A DNA stretch of 64,000 nt from positions 124,001 through 188,000 of the forward strand of contig NZ_JAJEWL010000008.1 in NCBI RefSeq assembly GCF_020687695.1, written 5' to 3'. Both the position numbers and the translations under genes were made by a program. The stretch's first letter is position 1, and each line of letters begins with the position of its first letter. Positions 54,482 through 64,000 of the stretch are shown here, piece by piece. The notes beneath the pieces were generated by a model that saw only the letters and a list, made by a program, of their open reading frames with translations, was not told where the DNA came from and made no database searches. Source of the stretch: Pusillimonas sp. MFBS29 (GTDB lineage Bacteria; Pseudomonadota; Gammaproteobacteria; Burkholderiales; Burkholderiaceae_B).

Positions 54482-54487
54482 TACTCA

Positions 54488-54518
54488 TGTCAGTACAAAC
54501 ATTCGGTTTGTCAGTACA
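54488..54518 (+). repeat. Direct repeat TGTCAGTACA x2 in the 5' leader
   Basis: TGTCAGTACA occurs at 54488-54497 and 54509-54518, 21 bp apart (two helical turns), between the predicted transcription start and the Shine-Dalgarno sequence of the 77-residue orphan. It could be a second DNA site or an RNA regulatory element. Confidence 0.55.
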
Positions 54519-54538
54519 TAACCTGAACAGAGGTAATT

Positions 54539-54772
54539 ATGTCGGATCTTTCTTACAACCAATACAGCCGCTTGAGTGACTCTCTTGAGCGCGACCTGAT
54601 GCGTAAAGCATTGAGCAATGGTGAGTCAGTTTCGATGATTGCCCTGATCCAGAAAGCATTTGCATCCGTCAAGAACGGTGTCAAGGCAGCGAACAACTAC
54701 ATTATTGATGTAACCGCAGCCCTGAACGACGCCCGTGCAAAGGATGCCCGCTTTTCCGGCTCCCAGTGGTAA
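54539..54772 (+). CDS. Small hypothetical protein (77 residues)
   Basis: I do not recognise a family. The protein is mostly predicted helical, starts MSDLSYNQYSRLSDSLERDLMRKAL and ends with an Asp/Arg/Ala-rich helix and SGSQW; no signal peptide, membrane helix or cysteine. GAGG precedes the ATG at good spacing, a typical promoter with operator-like repeats lies upstream and a strong terminator downstream, so it is very probably a real, tightly regulated single gene. Size and lone status suit a small regulatory or stress protein. Confidence 0.75.
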   Translation: MSDLSYNQYSRLSDSLERDLMRKALSNGESVSMIALIQKAFASVKNGVKAANNYIIDVTAALNDARAKDARFSGSQW

Positions 54773-54822
54773 GTCACAAGCATCAAGCTTGAATCGAAAG
54801 CGCTGACTCAGCGCAAAAGGCT

Positions 54823-54856
54823 AAAAGCCTGCCGTTTGGGCAGGCTTTTGTTTTTT
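54823..54856 (+). terminator. Rho-independent terminator of the 77-residue orphan gene
   Basis: AAAAGCCTGCC (54823-54833), loop GTTTG, GGCAGGCTTTT (54839-54849), then GTTTTTT: an 11-bp perfect stem with a U-tail, 50 bp after the stop. The A-rich start allows it also to work for the convergent rep gene. Confidence 0.9.
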
Positions 54857-54868
54857 CAGCACTAGTGA

Positions 54869-57022
54869 TCAATCGCTTTTATTGAGCATGGCCTTGAGCA
54901 TGCCCAGCCTGTCTTTAGGACTGGGCTCTCTGGCCGCAGCGTCTTCGACCACTTCGGGCTGACCCAGCCCCATTTCCTCGATAAAGCGGGATTTTTCCCG
55001 CACGACATCCTCACGCGCCCGCCTTCTTTTCTTGCACCAGCTCAGGTGCAGACTGCGCTGGGCGCGGGTAATGCCCACATACATCAGACGGCGCTCTTCC
55101 TGAATGCGCTGCGCGAGTGCCTCTGCCGCGCTCGCAGGATCAACGTCATCTTCATCCCGCCCCAGATGCGGCAACAGCCCCTCTTCCACCCCAACCAAAA
55201 ACACATGCGGGTATTCCAGCCCCTTTGAGGCATGCAAAGTAGACAGTTTGACGGCGTCTGGGTCCTCGTCGTCATTGCGATCGAGCATCGTGACGAGCGC
55301 GACGTGCTGGACCAGCTCCAGCAGTGTCAAACGGTCTTCTTCGGATTTGCGCTTGAGCCAGCCCACGAGCTCCATGACATTCTGCCAGCGGTTCTGGGCC
55401 GGACGCTCTTCCAGAGTGTCGTACAGGAAGCGCTCGTACTGTATGGTGCCCAGCATGTCACCCAGAACGATGCTGGCGGTATCGGTAACCGCCCCATCCA
55501 CGCCGGAAGCCCGACCCATGGCCGCAGACTCAGGTTCCGGCCCATCCAGCTGCAGGCTGGCCTGGGATGGCTGCCAGACAGGAACTTCGCCCTTGCGGCC
55601 CGCCCTTTTTTGAATGCTTTGTATGAATGTGCCGAATGTCTGCAGCGGCTCGAGTTGCTTGGCTGCCAGCCGGCCACTGTCGCCTATCTCGAAAATCGCC
55701 TCGAACAGGGAAAGCTGGTGTTCGGCCGCGAACTGCCCCAGAGTTTGCAAGGTAGCCTGGCCTATGCCGCGTCGCGGCGTTGTGACGGCACGAATAAATG
55801 CAGGATCGTCGCTGTCGTTCGCAACCAGTCGCAAATAGGCAAGAATATCGCGGATCTCAGGTTTGTCGAAAAAGCTCTGCCCTCCGGAAATGGTGTACGG
55901 GATTCTTAGGTTGCGCAAGGCTTGCTCGAGCACACGCGCCTGCTGATTACTGCGATAAAGCACCGCAAAATCACGCCATTCGGCCCGGCGCTCAAAGCGT
56001 GCCGCCGACAGCCGGATGCCTATCGATTCGGCCTCGGCCTCGTCGTTATCCATTGGGGTGAGCTGTATGGGTTCGCCCGCTCCAAGCTCGGACCAAAGCT
56101 TTTTGCCAAACAGATTAGGGTTGTGGCTGATGACCTGATTGGCGGCTGACAAAATGCTTTGCACTGAACGGTAATTCTGCTCGAGCTTGATGACCTTGAT
56201 CGAGGGATAGTCCGTTGTGAGGTTTGCCAGATTCTCAACCGTGGCGCCGCGCCAGGCATAGATGGCCTGATCATCATCACCCACCGCAGTAAACATGGCC
56301 CGCTTGCCGGTCAACCATTGCACCAGACGGTACTGGCACACGTTGGTGTCCTGATACTCGTCAACCAGCAGGTAATGCACACGAGCCTGCCAGCGCTGCC
56401 TGACTTCGGAATTGTGCTCAAGCAGCATGGCGGGCAGGCGAATCAGGTCATCAAAATCAACAGCCTGATAAGCGGCCAGCGTCGCGCTATAGCTGCGATA
56501 TATTTTTGCGGCCTCCGCTTCGCTCGGCGATGAGGCGCTGCGATCCGCCGCATCAGGATCCATCAAGGCATTTTTCCACAGCGAAATATTCTGCTGCACT
56601 GCCCGCAGACGCGCCTTGTCGGTGGTTGCAAGCAGTTCCTGGATAATCGCCAGTGCATCGTTCGAATCAAGGATGGAAAACTGCGGCTTCAGGCCGGCAT
56701 GCACAGCCTCTTCCCTGAGAAAACGCAGCCCCAGCGAATGGAAGGTACTGACAGTCAGACCTTTGGCAAGCTTACTGTCCACCAGCTGCCTGACCCGCTC
56801 GCTCATCTCGCGCGCGGCCTTGTTGGTGAAGGTCAGGGCAACCACCTGCCTGGCCTGATAGCCACATTCTCGCAACAAATAGGCGATCTTCTGTGTAATT
56901 ACGCGCGTCTTGCCGCTGCCTGCACCAGCCAGCACCAGGCACGGGCCATCCAGATACAACACCGCCTGGCGTTGCATCGTGTTCATGTCGGTGGCGACGG
57001 TGTGGCCTGGCTGCTGACTCAA
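54869..57022 (-). CDS. rep: ATP-dependent DNA helicase Rep
   Basis: A 717-residue superfamily 1 helicase that clears proteins ahead of replication forks. UvrD/Rep motifs: Walker A GAGSGKT (Lys38), ALTFTNKAAREMSERV, VDEYQDTN, GDDDQAIYAWRGA, LEQNYRS, TLHASKGLEYPHVF and VGITRAQRSL. LLRECGYQARQVVALTFTNKAARE resembles E. coli Rep more than UvrD. The frame stays open into priA, but that part is unlike any helicase; TTG at 57022 with AAGGAAGG upstream gives the right N-terminus. An insertion of about 45 residues (around 485-530) precedes the VLGDML segment relative to E. coli Rep. priA ends 13 bp upstream. Confidence 0.9.
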   Translation of the reverse strand: MSQQPGHTVATDMNTMQRQAVLYLDGPCLVLAGAGSGKTRVITQKIAYLLRECGYQARQVVALTFTNKAAREMSERVRQLVDSKLAKGLTVSTFHSLGLRFLREEAVHAGLKPQFSILDSNDALAIIQELLATTDKARLRAVQQNISLWKNALMDPDAADRSASSPSEAEAAKIYRSYSATLAAYQAVDFDDLIRLPAMLLEHNSEVRQRWQARVHYLLVDEYQDTNVCQYRLVQWLTGKRAMFTAVGDDDQAIYAWRGATVENLANLTTDYPSIKVIKLEQNYRSVQSILSAANQVISHNPNLFGKKLWSELGAGEPIQLTPMDNDEAEAESIGIRLSAARFERRAEWRDFAVLYRSNQQARVLEQALRNLRIPYTISGGQSFFDKPEIRDILAYLRLVANDSDDPAFIRAVTTPRRGIGQATLQTLGQFAAEHQLSLFEAIFEIGDSGRLAAKQLEPLQTFGTFIQSIQKRAGRKGEVPVWQPSQASLQLDGPEPESAAMGRASGVDGAVTDTASIVLGDMLGTIQYERFLYDTLEERPAQNRWQNVMELVGWLKRKSEEDRLTLLELVQHVALVTMLDRNDDEDPDAVKLSTLHASKGLEYPHVFLVGVEEGLLPHLGRDEDDVDPASAAEALAQRIQEERRLMYVGITRAQRSLHLSWCKKRRRAREDVVREKSRFIEEMGLGQPEVVEDAAAREPSPKDRLGMLKAMLNKSD

Positions 57023-57035
57023 GTGATAGCCTTCC

Positions 57036-59150
57036 TTATATTTCCAGGGGATCGACTTCGAGGTTCCAGCGTACCCGGAAAGCCCTGGCCTCGGTCGCCA
57101 GCGCACTAGCCCAGGTTGTGAGGAAGGCCTGCAACGCAGGACGATTGGCACTTTCCACCAGCAACTGGGCCCGCTCAATGTTGGCCACCCGCACGACGCG
57201 CAATGGGACCGGATCATACAGCGTGAGCGCGGATGCGGTCGGATATTGATCTGCGAACCTTTCAGGCAATTGACGTGCATGCGCAAGAAAGTCCAGAGCG
57301 GCGGCCAGCTCTCGGGCTTCGGCGGTAAGCAGCGCCTGATAGGCATACGGAGGTAGTCCCACTGCTTCCCTTTCCGCCAGACCATATTCGGCAAAGCCTG
57401 GATAATCATGGCGCAACAGCGCCTGGTAAACAGGTTGTTCGGGGTAATCGGTCTGGATGATAACTTCGCCACCCTTGACATGACGGCCCGCGCGGCCCGC
57501 CACCTGCATCAACTGTGCAAACAAGCGTTCGGGCGCACGAAAGTCTTGTGCAAACAGCATCGCATCGGCATTAAGTACGCCGACCAGCCCCAGATTGGCA
57601 AAGTCATGTCCTTTGGCAACCATTTGCGTTCCCACCAGCAGGTCGACTTCACCGGCATGTACCTTGGCAAACAACGCTGCCGCACTCCCCTTGAGTCGTG
57701 TGCTGTCGGCATCAATGCGTGCAATCCTGGCAGACGGGAACAGCTCCGCCAGATACTCTTCCACGCGCTGCGTACCCCGGCCCATGGGTTTCAGGTCCTG
57801 GTCGCCGCAATCGGGACAGGCGTGCGGGACACGTGCCTGGTAACCACAATGATGACATTGCAAATAATTGCGCCGCGCCGTACCTGCCCGGTGCAATACA
57901 GTATAGGCGGTGCAGCGTGGGCACTGACTGACCCAGCCACAGGACGCACAATTGAGTACCGGGGCATATCCGCGCCGGTTCAGAAAAATCAGCGATTGCT
58001 GCCCCGCCTCGAGACGTTCGCCCAGGGCCTTGATCAACTGTGGTGAAAACCCTTGCTGCATTGCCAGCCGTCGGGTATCGACCAGCCTGACGCTGGGCAG
58101 CTCCACGGCTTTGGCACGCTCCGGCAGGGAGAATCGCAAATAATGGCCGGTTTCGGCGTGGTTCCAGCTTTCCAGCGAGGGAGTGGCCGAACCCAGCACA
58201 ACCGGAATATTCCGGTCACGTCCACGCCATACCGCCAGATCACGGGCTGAATAGCGCAGACCATCTTGTTGCTTGTACGAGGCGTCGTGCTCTTCGTCAA
58301 CGATAATCAGACCCAGGTCGGGCAAAGGAGCAAAAATCGACAGCCGCGTACCCAACAGAACCCGTGCTTCGCCCCGATGCGCCCTCATCCACGCCCGGAG
58401 GCGTTCCCCGTCGGCCAGGCCACTGTGCATCACAGCCAGCATTTCGCCGCCCGCGATGCCCGCCAGACGGGTTCGCAGCGATTGCTCGAGCTGTGGCGTG
58501 AGATTGATCTCGGGCACCATGAACAACACCTGGCCGCCACGCGCCAGCACGGCCTGGGCGGCATGCAGATAGACCTCGGTCTTGCCACTGCCCGTGACGC
58601 CATGCAGCAATATGGTTTTATGGCCTTGCTGCCCTGCGATGGCCTGCATTGCCTGCGCCTGAGCCGGATTCAGGGCGGGCGGAACATCAGCCCCGACTAT
58701 GGCGGGCTCAGGCTTGGCCCGTTTGTCCATACGCCTGACCGGTCCGCCGGCCGAACGCTTGCCTTGATAGGCTGATACCTTGCGCAGCCCTGCAGGCAAG
58801 GCCGGCAGCATCACTTCGCCCAAAGGCCGCTGATAGTACTGCGCGGCAAATGATGCCAGGCGCAACCAATCAGGCGGAAGCGCAGGCGTGTCGTCAAGGA
58901 CTTCTTCGACCAGCTTGGCTATACCGGGATCAATCGCAGGCTGCGACGGGGTATCGACCACAACACCCACGAGCTTGCGACGACCAAAAGGCACAATGAC
59001 TCGTGTGCCAATCGGTACAAATACTGCGCTGCAATAATCAAAAAGGCCTTGCACTGGTACATCGAGCGCCACACGCACCCAGAAACCCATTCCGGCAGGT
59101 TGCCCCGCCCCAGTGGATTCAGGTATGGGGGAAGTGTGGAGTGTGGGCAT
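57036..59150 (-). CDS. priA: Primosomal protein N' (replication restart helicase PriA)
   Basis: A 704-residue helicase that reloads the replisome at stalled forks. Walker A GVTGSGKTEVYL, DEEHD, GSATPSLESW and the four-pair zinc-binding cysteines (CASCGWVSQCPRC, CHHCGYQARVPHACPDC) are intact, and the N-terminal 3'-DNA-binding domain is present (VRVALDVPVQGLFDYCSA). ATG at 59150 is preferred to the TTG one codon upstream. It is followed closely by rep, which fits a shared role in replication. Confidence 0.95.
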   Translation of the reverse strand: MPTLHTSPIPESTGAGQPAGMGFWVRVALDVPVQGLFDYCSAVFVPIGTRVIVPFGRRKLVGVVVDTPSQPAIDPGIAKLVEEVLDDTPALPPDWLRLASFAAQYYQRPLGEVMLPALPAGLRKVSAYQGKRSAGGPVRRMDKRAKPEPAIVGADVPPALNPAQAQAMQAIAGQQGHKTILLHGVTGSGKTEVYLHAAQAVLARGGQVLFMVPEINLTPQLEQSLRTRLAGIAGGEMLAVMHSGLADGERLRAWMRAHRGEARVLLGTRLSIFAPLPDLGLIIVDEEHDASYKQQDGLRYSARDLAVWRGRDRNIPVVLGSATPSLESWNHAETGHYLRFSLPERAKAVELPSVRLVDTRRLAMQQGFSPQLIKALGERLEAGQQSLIFLNRRGYAPVLNCASCGWVSQCPRCTAYTVLHRAGTARRNYLQCHHCGYQARVPHACPDCGDQDLKPMGRGTQRVEEYLAELFPSARIARIDADSTRLKGSAAALFAKVHAGEVDLLVGTQMVAKGHDFANLGLVGVLNADAMLFAQDFRAPERLFAQLMQVAGRAGRHVKGGEVIIQTDYPEQPVYQALLRHDYPGFAEYGLAEREAVGLPPYAYQALLTAEARELAAALDFLAHARQLPERFADQYPTASALTLYDPVPLRVVRVANIERAQLLVESANRPALQAFLTTWASALATEARAFRVRWNLEVDPLEI

Positions 59151-59153
59151 CAA

Positions 59154-59464
59154 TACTTCAAGTAAATTCTTGCTTAGGGCGTTAAACGCCCGTGGTTACG
59201 GGCTTTCGACAAATTCCAGCGCAGCCTGTGGATAACTTTGGGGAAAATTTGTCGAACAACTGCCGAAAAGTCAACGCACTCAGCCTTATTATTTTGCTTC
59301 AAGGCAGCATGAAATTCAATTTTTCATTTAAAATTAAATACTTATACTCAAAATCAAGATTGCAACCCAGCTTATTTCAGAAATGTTGCATAGCACCGAA
59401 ATCTGTGCACAACCTTGACAGGCGGCACATGAAACAGGTTGGTTCCAATGGCCGCCAGCCCCGT
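59154..59464. other. AT-rich intergenic region with DnaA-box-like sites (between priA and hemE)
   Basis: This 311-bp gap has no gene. It holds a perfect DnaA box (TTATCCACA on the minus strand, 59227-59235), two one-mismatch versions (59342-59350 on the plus strand; 59404-59412 on the minus strand) and an AT-rich core (about 59285-59365). A pair of overlapping small hairpins (GGGCG/CGCCC at 59177-59191, GCCCG/CGGGC at 59188-59203) lies near priA. It resembles a small DnaA-binding or origin-like region but could also simply be the hemE/priA promoter area. Confidence 0.4.
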
Positions 59465-60535
59465 TCAGTGCTTTGAACGACTGTATGTATGCACCTCGTC
59501 GACCAATGCCGTAACTGCCTCGGGTGGGGTAAAGCGCGATATGCCGTGACCCAGGTTGAATACGTGGCCACCTTGCCCTACGGGGCCAAAGTCATCGATG
59601 ACCTTGCGTGCCTGGGCACGGATCGCGGCATCTCCGCCAAACAGCACCATGGGGTCAAGATTGCCCTGCAAGGCAACGGCATCACCAAGGCGTTGACGGA
59701 TTTTGGCCATATTGGCGGTCCAGTCCAGGCCCATGGCGTCGCATCCGGTGGTGACGATGTCTTCTGCCCACTGAGCACCACCCTTGGTAAAGACAATGAC
59801 CGGGACCCTGCGCCCTTCGTGCTCGCGGATCAGGCCCTGCACAACCTGGCGTGTATAAGCCAGCGAGAATTCCTGGAACTGGTGATCAGCCAGCACACCG
59901 CCCCAGCTGTCGAAAATCATGACCGCCTGCGCACCAGCCTGGATCTGCTGATTCAGGTATTGCTGCGTAGCCTGGGCGTTGATATCGAGAATGCGATGCA
60001 GCAGGTCGGGGCGGCTGTACATCATGGACTTGATGAGGCGATAGTCGCTGGAACCTTGCCCTTCTACCATGTAGCAACCTACTGTCCAGGGGCTGCCTGC
60101 AAAACCGATAAGGGGAACCTTGCCGTCGAGCTCTTTGCGTATAAGGGATACGGCATCGAAAACGTACTGCAGCCTGGACATATCGGGCACAGTGAGCTTG
60201 CGGACGTCGTCTTCATTGCGCACGGGATGGGCAAACTTCGGGCCCTCGCCTTGCAGGAAATCCAGGCCCAATCCCATGGCATGGGGAATGGTCAGGATGT
60301 CGGAAAACAGGATGGCCGCGTCGAGATCGAAGCGCTCGAGAGGCTGCAACGTGACTTCACAGGCGTAGGTGCGATTTTGCGCCAGCGCCAGAAACGACCC
60401 TGCTTTTGCTCGGGTTTCGTTGTACTCGGGCAGATAACGACCTGCCTGGCGCATAAGCCAGATAGGAGTGTAAGGCACTGGCTCGCGCAAAAGCGCACGC
60501 AGGAAGACATCGTTTTTCAGGGTTGGAGCGGTCAC
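59465..60535 (-). CDS. hemE: Uroporphyrinogen decarboxylase
   Basis: A 356-residue heme-synthesis enzyme that removes four carboxyls from uroporphyrinogen [22 protein letters not shown] with the conserved Arg/Asp pocket, [20 protein letters not shown] and [16 protein letters not shown] are signatures. It starts at GTG 60535 (MTAPTLKND) with AAGGA close upstream. 28 bp separate it from the Fis-type regulator. Confidence 0.96.
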   Translation of the reverse strand: MTAPTLKNDVFLRALLREPVPYTPIWLMRQAGRYLPEYNETRAKAGSFLALAQNRTYACEVTLQPLERFDLDAAILFSDILTIPHAMGLGLDFLQGEGPKFAHPVRNEDDVRKLTVPDMSRLQYVFDAVSLIRKELDGKVPLIGFAGSPWTVGCYMVEGQGSSDYRLIKSMMYSRPDLLHRILDINAQATQQYLNQQIQAGAQAVMIFDSWGGVLADHQFQEFSLAYTRQVVQGLIREHEGRRVPVIVFTKGGAQWAEDIVTTGCDAMGLDWTANMAKIRQRLGDAVALQGNLDPMVLFGGDAAIRAQARKVIDDFGPVGQGGHVFNLGHGISRFTPPEAVTALVDEVHTYSRSKH

Positions 60536-60563
60536 GTTGATCCTTATTTGAAGACTATTGATT

Positions 60564-61367
60564 TTACCCGTCTACGGGGAAGTTAGGGCTGGACTCGCAG
60601 CGGTATGGCGCGGCATCGATATTGTGTTTGCGCATAAGCGCCCAGAAGGCACGCCGATGCTTCTGGGCTGAACGGGCGGCCATGGCAATATTACCTGAAT
60701 GACGCCCCAGAGCGGCCTTGATATAAGCCCGTTCGAACCTTTCGATTACCCTGCCCTTTGCCGCGCGGAAAGATTCTTTGGTGGTAGCACTGCGCGAGGC
60801 CGAAGCAATGGCAAAGGCCTCGAGTTCGGCACCACTGCGGTCCAGTATGGACTGATGCATGGCCTCTTCGTCGAGAAGGGCGAGCTCGGTGGATTGGCGA
60901 TACTGATTTGCCGCGTCGACCAAGGCCTGGCACCCCACACCCGGCGAACTGACATTATACCGACGTGTACCAAGCAAGCGTTCGATACGCGCACGCAGCT
61001 CTTCCATGCAGATGGGATCGCGGATGAAGTCGGCCAGGCCCAGGCTGAACAGATCGTGAAGCGCGCTTGCCTTCAGGTCGCTGACCAGGGCAACGACTGG
61101 CGTCTGCAAGATTCCGCCCGCACTGGACAGCGCCATGCGTATCCAGCCCAGATTGGGTGGCGATACCGGTACAAGGCAGGCATCAAAGCGCTGCAGGCGC
61201 ATGCAGGCGTTAGCCAGCACATGCACGGACTCGGTATCGGTGCTGTCTATGGTGCTGTCGAACACCTGCAGGTGCAAGCGCCCGCCCGCATGAACGCCAT
61301 GGTACTGACCGATACGGTCGGCGTCGTAATCGGTGCACAGCAAGGCGCAATCGAGACGTTCCCTCAT
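60564..61367 (-). CDS. Fis-type HTH regulator with a degenerate receiver-like domain
   Basis: A 267-residue protein. The C-terminal 45 residues ([35 protein letters not shown]) form a Fis-like HTH of the type found at the end of NtrC-class activators. The N-terminal half ([43 protein letters not shown]) resembles the second half of a response-regulator receiver, but the phospho-acceptor Asp and the switch Lys are not recognisable. There is no AAA+ domain. ATG at 61367 is preferred (AGGAGA upstream). It lies just beyond the atp operon terminator, so it should have its own promoter. Confidence 0.75.
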   Translation of the reverse strand: MRERLDCALLCTDYDADRIGQYHGVHAGGRLHLQVFDSTIDSTDTESVHVLANACMRLQRFDACLVPVSPPNLGWIRMALSSAGGILQTPVVALVSDLKASALHDLFSLGLADFIRDPICMEELRARIERLLGTRRYNVSSPGVGCQALVDAANQYRQSTELALLDEEAMHQSILDRSGAELEAFAIASASRSATTKESFRAAKGRVIERFERAYIKAALGRHSGNIAMAARSAQKHRRAFWALMRKHNIDAAPYRCESSPNFPVDG

Positions 61368-61463
61368 GGTTTTCTCCTGAATTATTGTTTGTCGGGACGG
61401 CCCCAGCATAGTCAGCCGCCTGTAGCGCAACAATTCGGAAAAATCTGAACTCGGGAAATACGT

Positions 61464-61499
61464 ACAAAAAAGCCCTGCCGTAAAAACCGACAGGGCTTA
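61464..61499 (-). terminator. Rho-independent terminator of the atp operon
   Basis: On the minus strand AAGCCCTG (61491-61498 complement) pairs with CAGGGCTT (61470-61477 complement) around an internal loop and is followed by a run of T (complement of 61465-61470). It lies 40 bp after the atpC stop. Confidence 0.85.
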
Positions 61500-61540
61500 T
61501 CAGAGGGGCCGACGCTACTGCGCATGGCCCGATTCGTGTA

Positions 61541-61966
61541 TCAGTGCTTGCGTCGCAACTGGCTTAGCTTGCGCGCGGCCGCAGCCTGGGCTGCCAGCAT
61601 GGCCAGCTCGGCTTCGACAACGGCAATATCAGCCTTGTCCTTGGTGTTGCGCAGTGCTTCTTCAGCACGTTTGCGTGCATCCAGAGCCTTGGCTTCATCA
61701 AGGTCTTCGGCACGGATGGCAGTGTCGGACAACACGGTTACCGCACCGGGCTGAATCTCGAGGATACCGCCGGCAACAAAGACATTAACTTCTGTGCCAT
61801 CGGCCTGAACGACTTTCACGGTTCCCGGGCGTATGCGCGAGATAAGCGGCGTGTGGCCGGGCAGTATGCCCAGCTCACCGGACTCGCCAGGCAGCGTCAC
61901 GAAAGTTGCCTGGCCGGCAAAAATCGACTCTTCCGCACTGACGATGTCAACTTGCAAGTTGGCCAT
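61541..61966 (-). CDS. atpC: ATP synthase F1 epsilon subunit
   Basis: A 141-residue subunit of the F1 stalk. The N-terminal beta-sandwich ([47 protein letters not shown]) and the C-terminal helical hairpin ([19 protein letters not shown]) are typical. It inhibits ATP hydrolysis and couples rotation. Last gene of the atp operon, 10 bp after atpD, before a terminator. Confidence 0.96.
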   Translation of the reverse strand: MANLQVDIVSAEESIFAGQATFVTLPGESGELGILPGHTPLISRIRPGTVKVVQADGTEVNVFVAGGILEIQPGAVTVLSDTAIRAEDLDEAKALDARKRAEEALRNTKDKADIAVVEAELAMLAAQAAAARKLSQLRRKH

Positions 61967-61975
61967 GTGTAATCC

Positions 61976-63409
<1,434 letters not shown>

Positions 63410-63445
63410 CTAAATATCTTTGACGGGTTGCCTTTCTGTTTAACC

Positions 63446-64000
63446 TCAAACAGCGGCAGCGCCCCCCACGATTTCTGAAATTTCTTTGGTAATGGCGGCT
63501 TGACGGGTCTTGTTGTAGACCAGTTCAAGTTCACCGATGACTTTCTTGGCGTTATCGGAAGCGGCCTTCATGGCCACCATGCGCGCCGATTGTTCGGAGG
63601 CCATATTTTCGGCCACCGCCTGGTACACCAGGCCTTCGACATAGCGCATCAACAGGTCGTCAATCACGGTTTTGGAGTCAGGCTCGTAGATGTAATCCCA
63701 GCCATAGCTGGTCTTGACCACATCTTTCTCTTCTTCAGCCGCACCATCTTGCGATTGAAACGGATCAGCCAGGCCGCTGGGCAAAGGCAACAAGCGGATA
63801 AAGCTGGGATCCTGCTTCATGGTATTGACGAAACGGTTCGTTGCCAGATAAATGGCATCGACCTTGCCGTCGATAAAGTCGTCTATCTGTACCTTGATGG
63901 CACCGATAAGACGCTCAAGGTTGGGAGTATCGCCCAGCTGCACTTCCTGGGAAACCAGGTTTGCGCCAATACGCGACAGGGTACTAGCACCCTTGTTACC
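63446..64000 (-). CDS. atpG: ATP synthase F1 gamma subunit (C-terminal part)
   Basis: The window holds the last 184 codons; the gene continues beyond position 64000. The C-terminal helix [50 protein letters not shown] is the hallmark of gamma, the rotor shaft. The frame runs unbroken to the edge ([19 protein letters not shown]), so the apparent GTG start at 63943 is internal. It precedes atpD by 48 bp. Confidence 0.96.
   Translation of the reverse strand, partial: GNKGASTLSRIGANLVSQEVQLGDTPNLERLIGAIKVQIDDFIDGKVDAIYLATNRFVNTMKQDPSFIRLLPLPSGLADPFQSQDGAAEEEKDVVKTSYGWDYIYEPDSKTVIDDLLMRYVEGLVYQAVAENMASEQSARMVAMKAASDNAKKVIGELELVYNKTRQAAITKEISEIVGGAAAV

Noticed and set aside
57023-57481. N-terminal extension of rep into priA
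   Set aside because: The extra 153 residues are the off-frame reading of priA; a TTG with a good ribosome-binding site gives the normal Rep start.
59489-60586. 365-codon open frame opposite hemE
   Set aside because: Antisense shadow of hemE; composition and lack of domains give no support.

Overview
The window looks like chromosomal DNA of a betaproteobacterium of the order Burkholderiales, most like Alcaligenaceae (Bordetella, Achromobacter, Pusillimonas and relatives). The basis is gene content and order: Bug-type periplasmic receptors with an IclR regulator, metX-metW-ampG, mreBCD-mrdA-rodA next to gatCAB, aapJQMP, CaiB-type CoA transferase with 3-hydroxyacyl-CoA dehydrogenase, and atpGDC, hemE, priA and rep close together. 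Base composition is moderately GC-rich throughout, with short AT-rich intergenic islands. The assignment is inference; no 16S or database search was possible.

Layout. 1-2.4 kb: start of an exported protein, an IclR regulator and a 5'-truncated GntP permease. 2.5-11.3 kb: an Ada-like DNA-repair regulator, a D-amino-acid-dehydrogenase-like enzyme, a drug-efflux MFS, a small YgdI-type lipoprotein, a class V aminotransferase, uracil-DNA glycosylase, a parvulin, a TauE-type exporter and a diheme peroxidase with an FNR-type box. 11.3-15.2 kb: nadE, an MFS transporter and ilvD. 15.4-20.5 kb: five co-directional genes (ABC binding protein, permease, ATPase, a four-helix CopD-like protein, a TonB-dependent receptor) behind a Fur-like site, probably one cell-envelope uptake system. 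20.5-27 kb: an SDR enzyme, a Rieske protein, a Bug receptor and the aapJQMP amino-acid importer.

27-41 kb is housekeeping: ftsEX, mutY, the rod-shape cluster mreB-mreC-mreD-mrdA-rodA, gatCAB, pyrE, a DoxX protein and xthA. 41-47.5 kb: a TRIC/YicG-type membrane protein, ampG-like MFS, metW, metX, a stand-alone LuxR-type HTH protein, a lipoprotein and gshA. 47.5-54.8 kb is more accessory: a Tat-exported beta-carbonic anhydrase, a transglutaminase-like orphan, pirin, tRNA-Arg(CCG), a diheme cytochrome c, a CoA-metabolism pair and a 77-residue orphan behind an unusual operator array. 54.9-64 kb: rep, priA, hemE, a Fis-type regulator with a degenerate receiver domain, and atpC, atpD and part of atpG.

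The most unusual points are the putative Fur-controlled ABC/CopD/TonB system, the 77-residue orphan with palindromes over its promoter, the Ada protein that keeps its methyl-acceptor Cys but lacks three of four zinc ligands, a transglutaminase-like orphan whose frame depends on an A7 run, and an AT-rich island with DnaA-box-like sites between priA and hemE. No CRISPR array, insertion sequence, integrase or prophage gene was seen.
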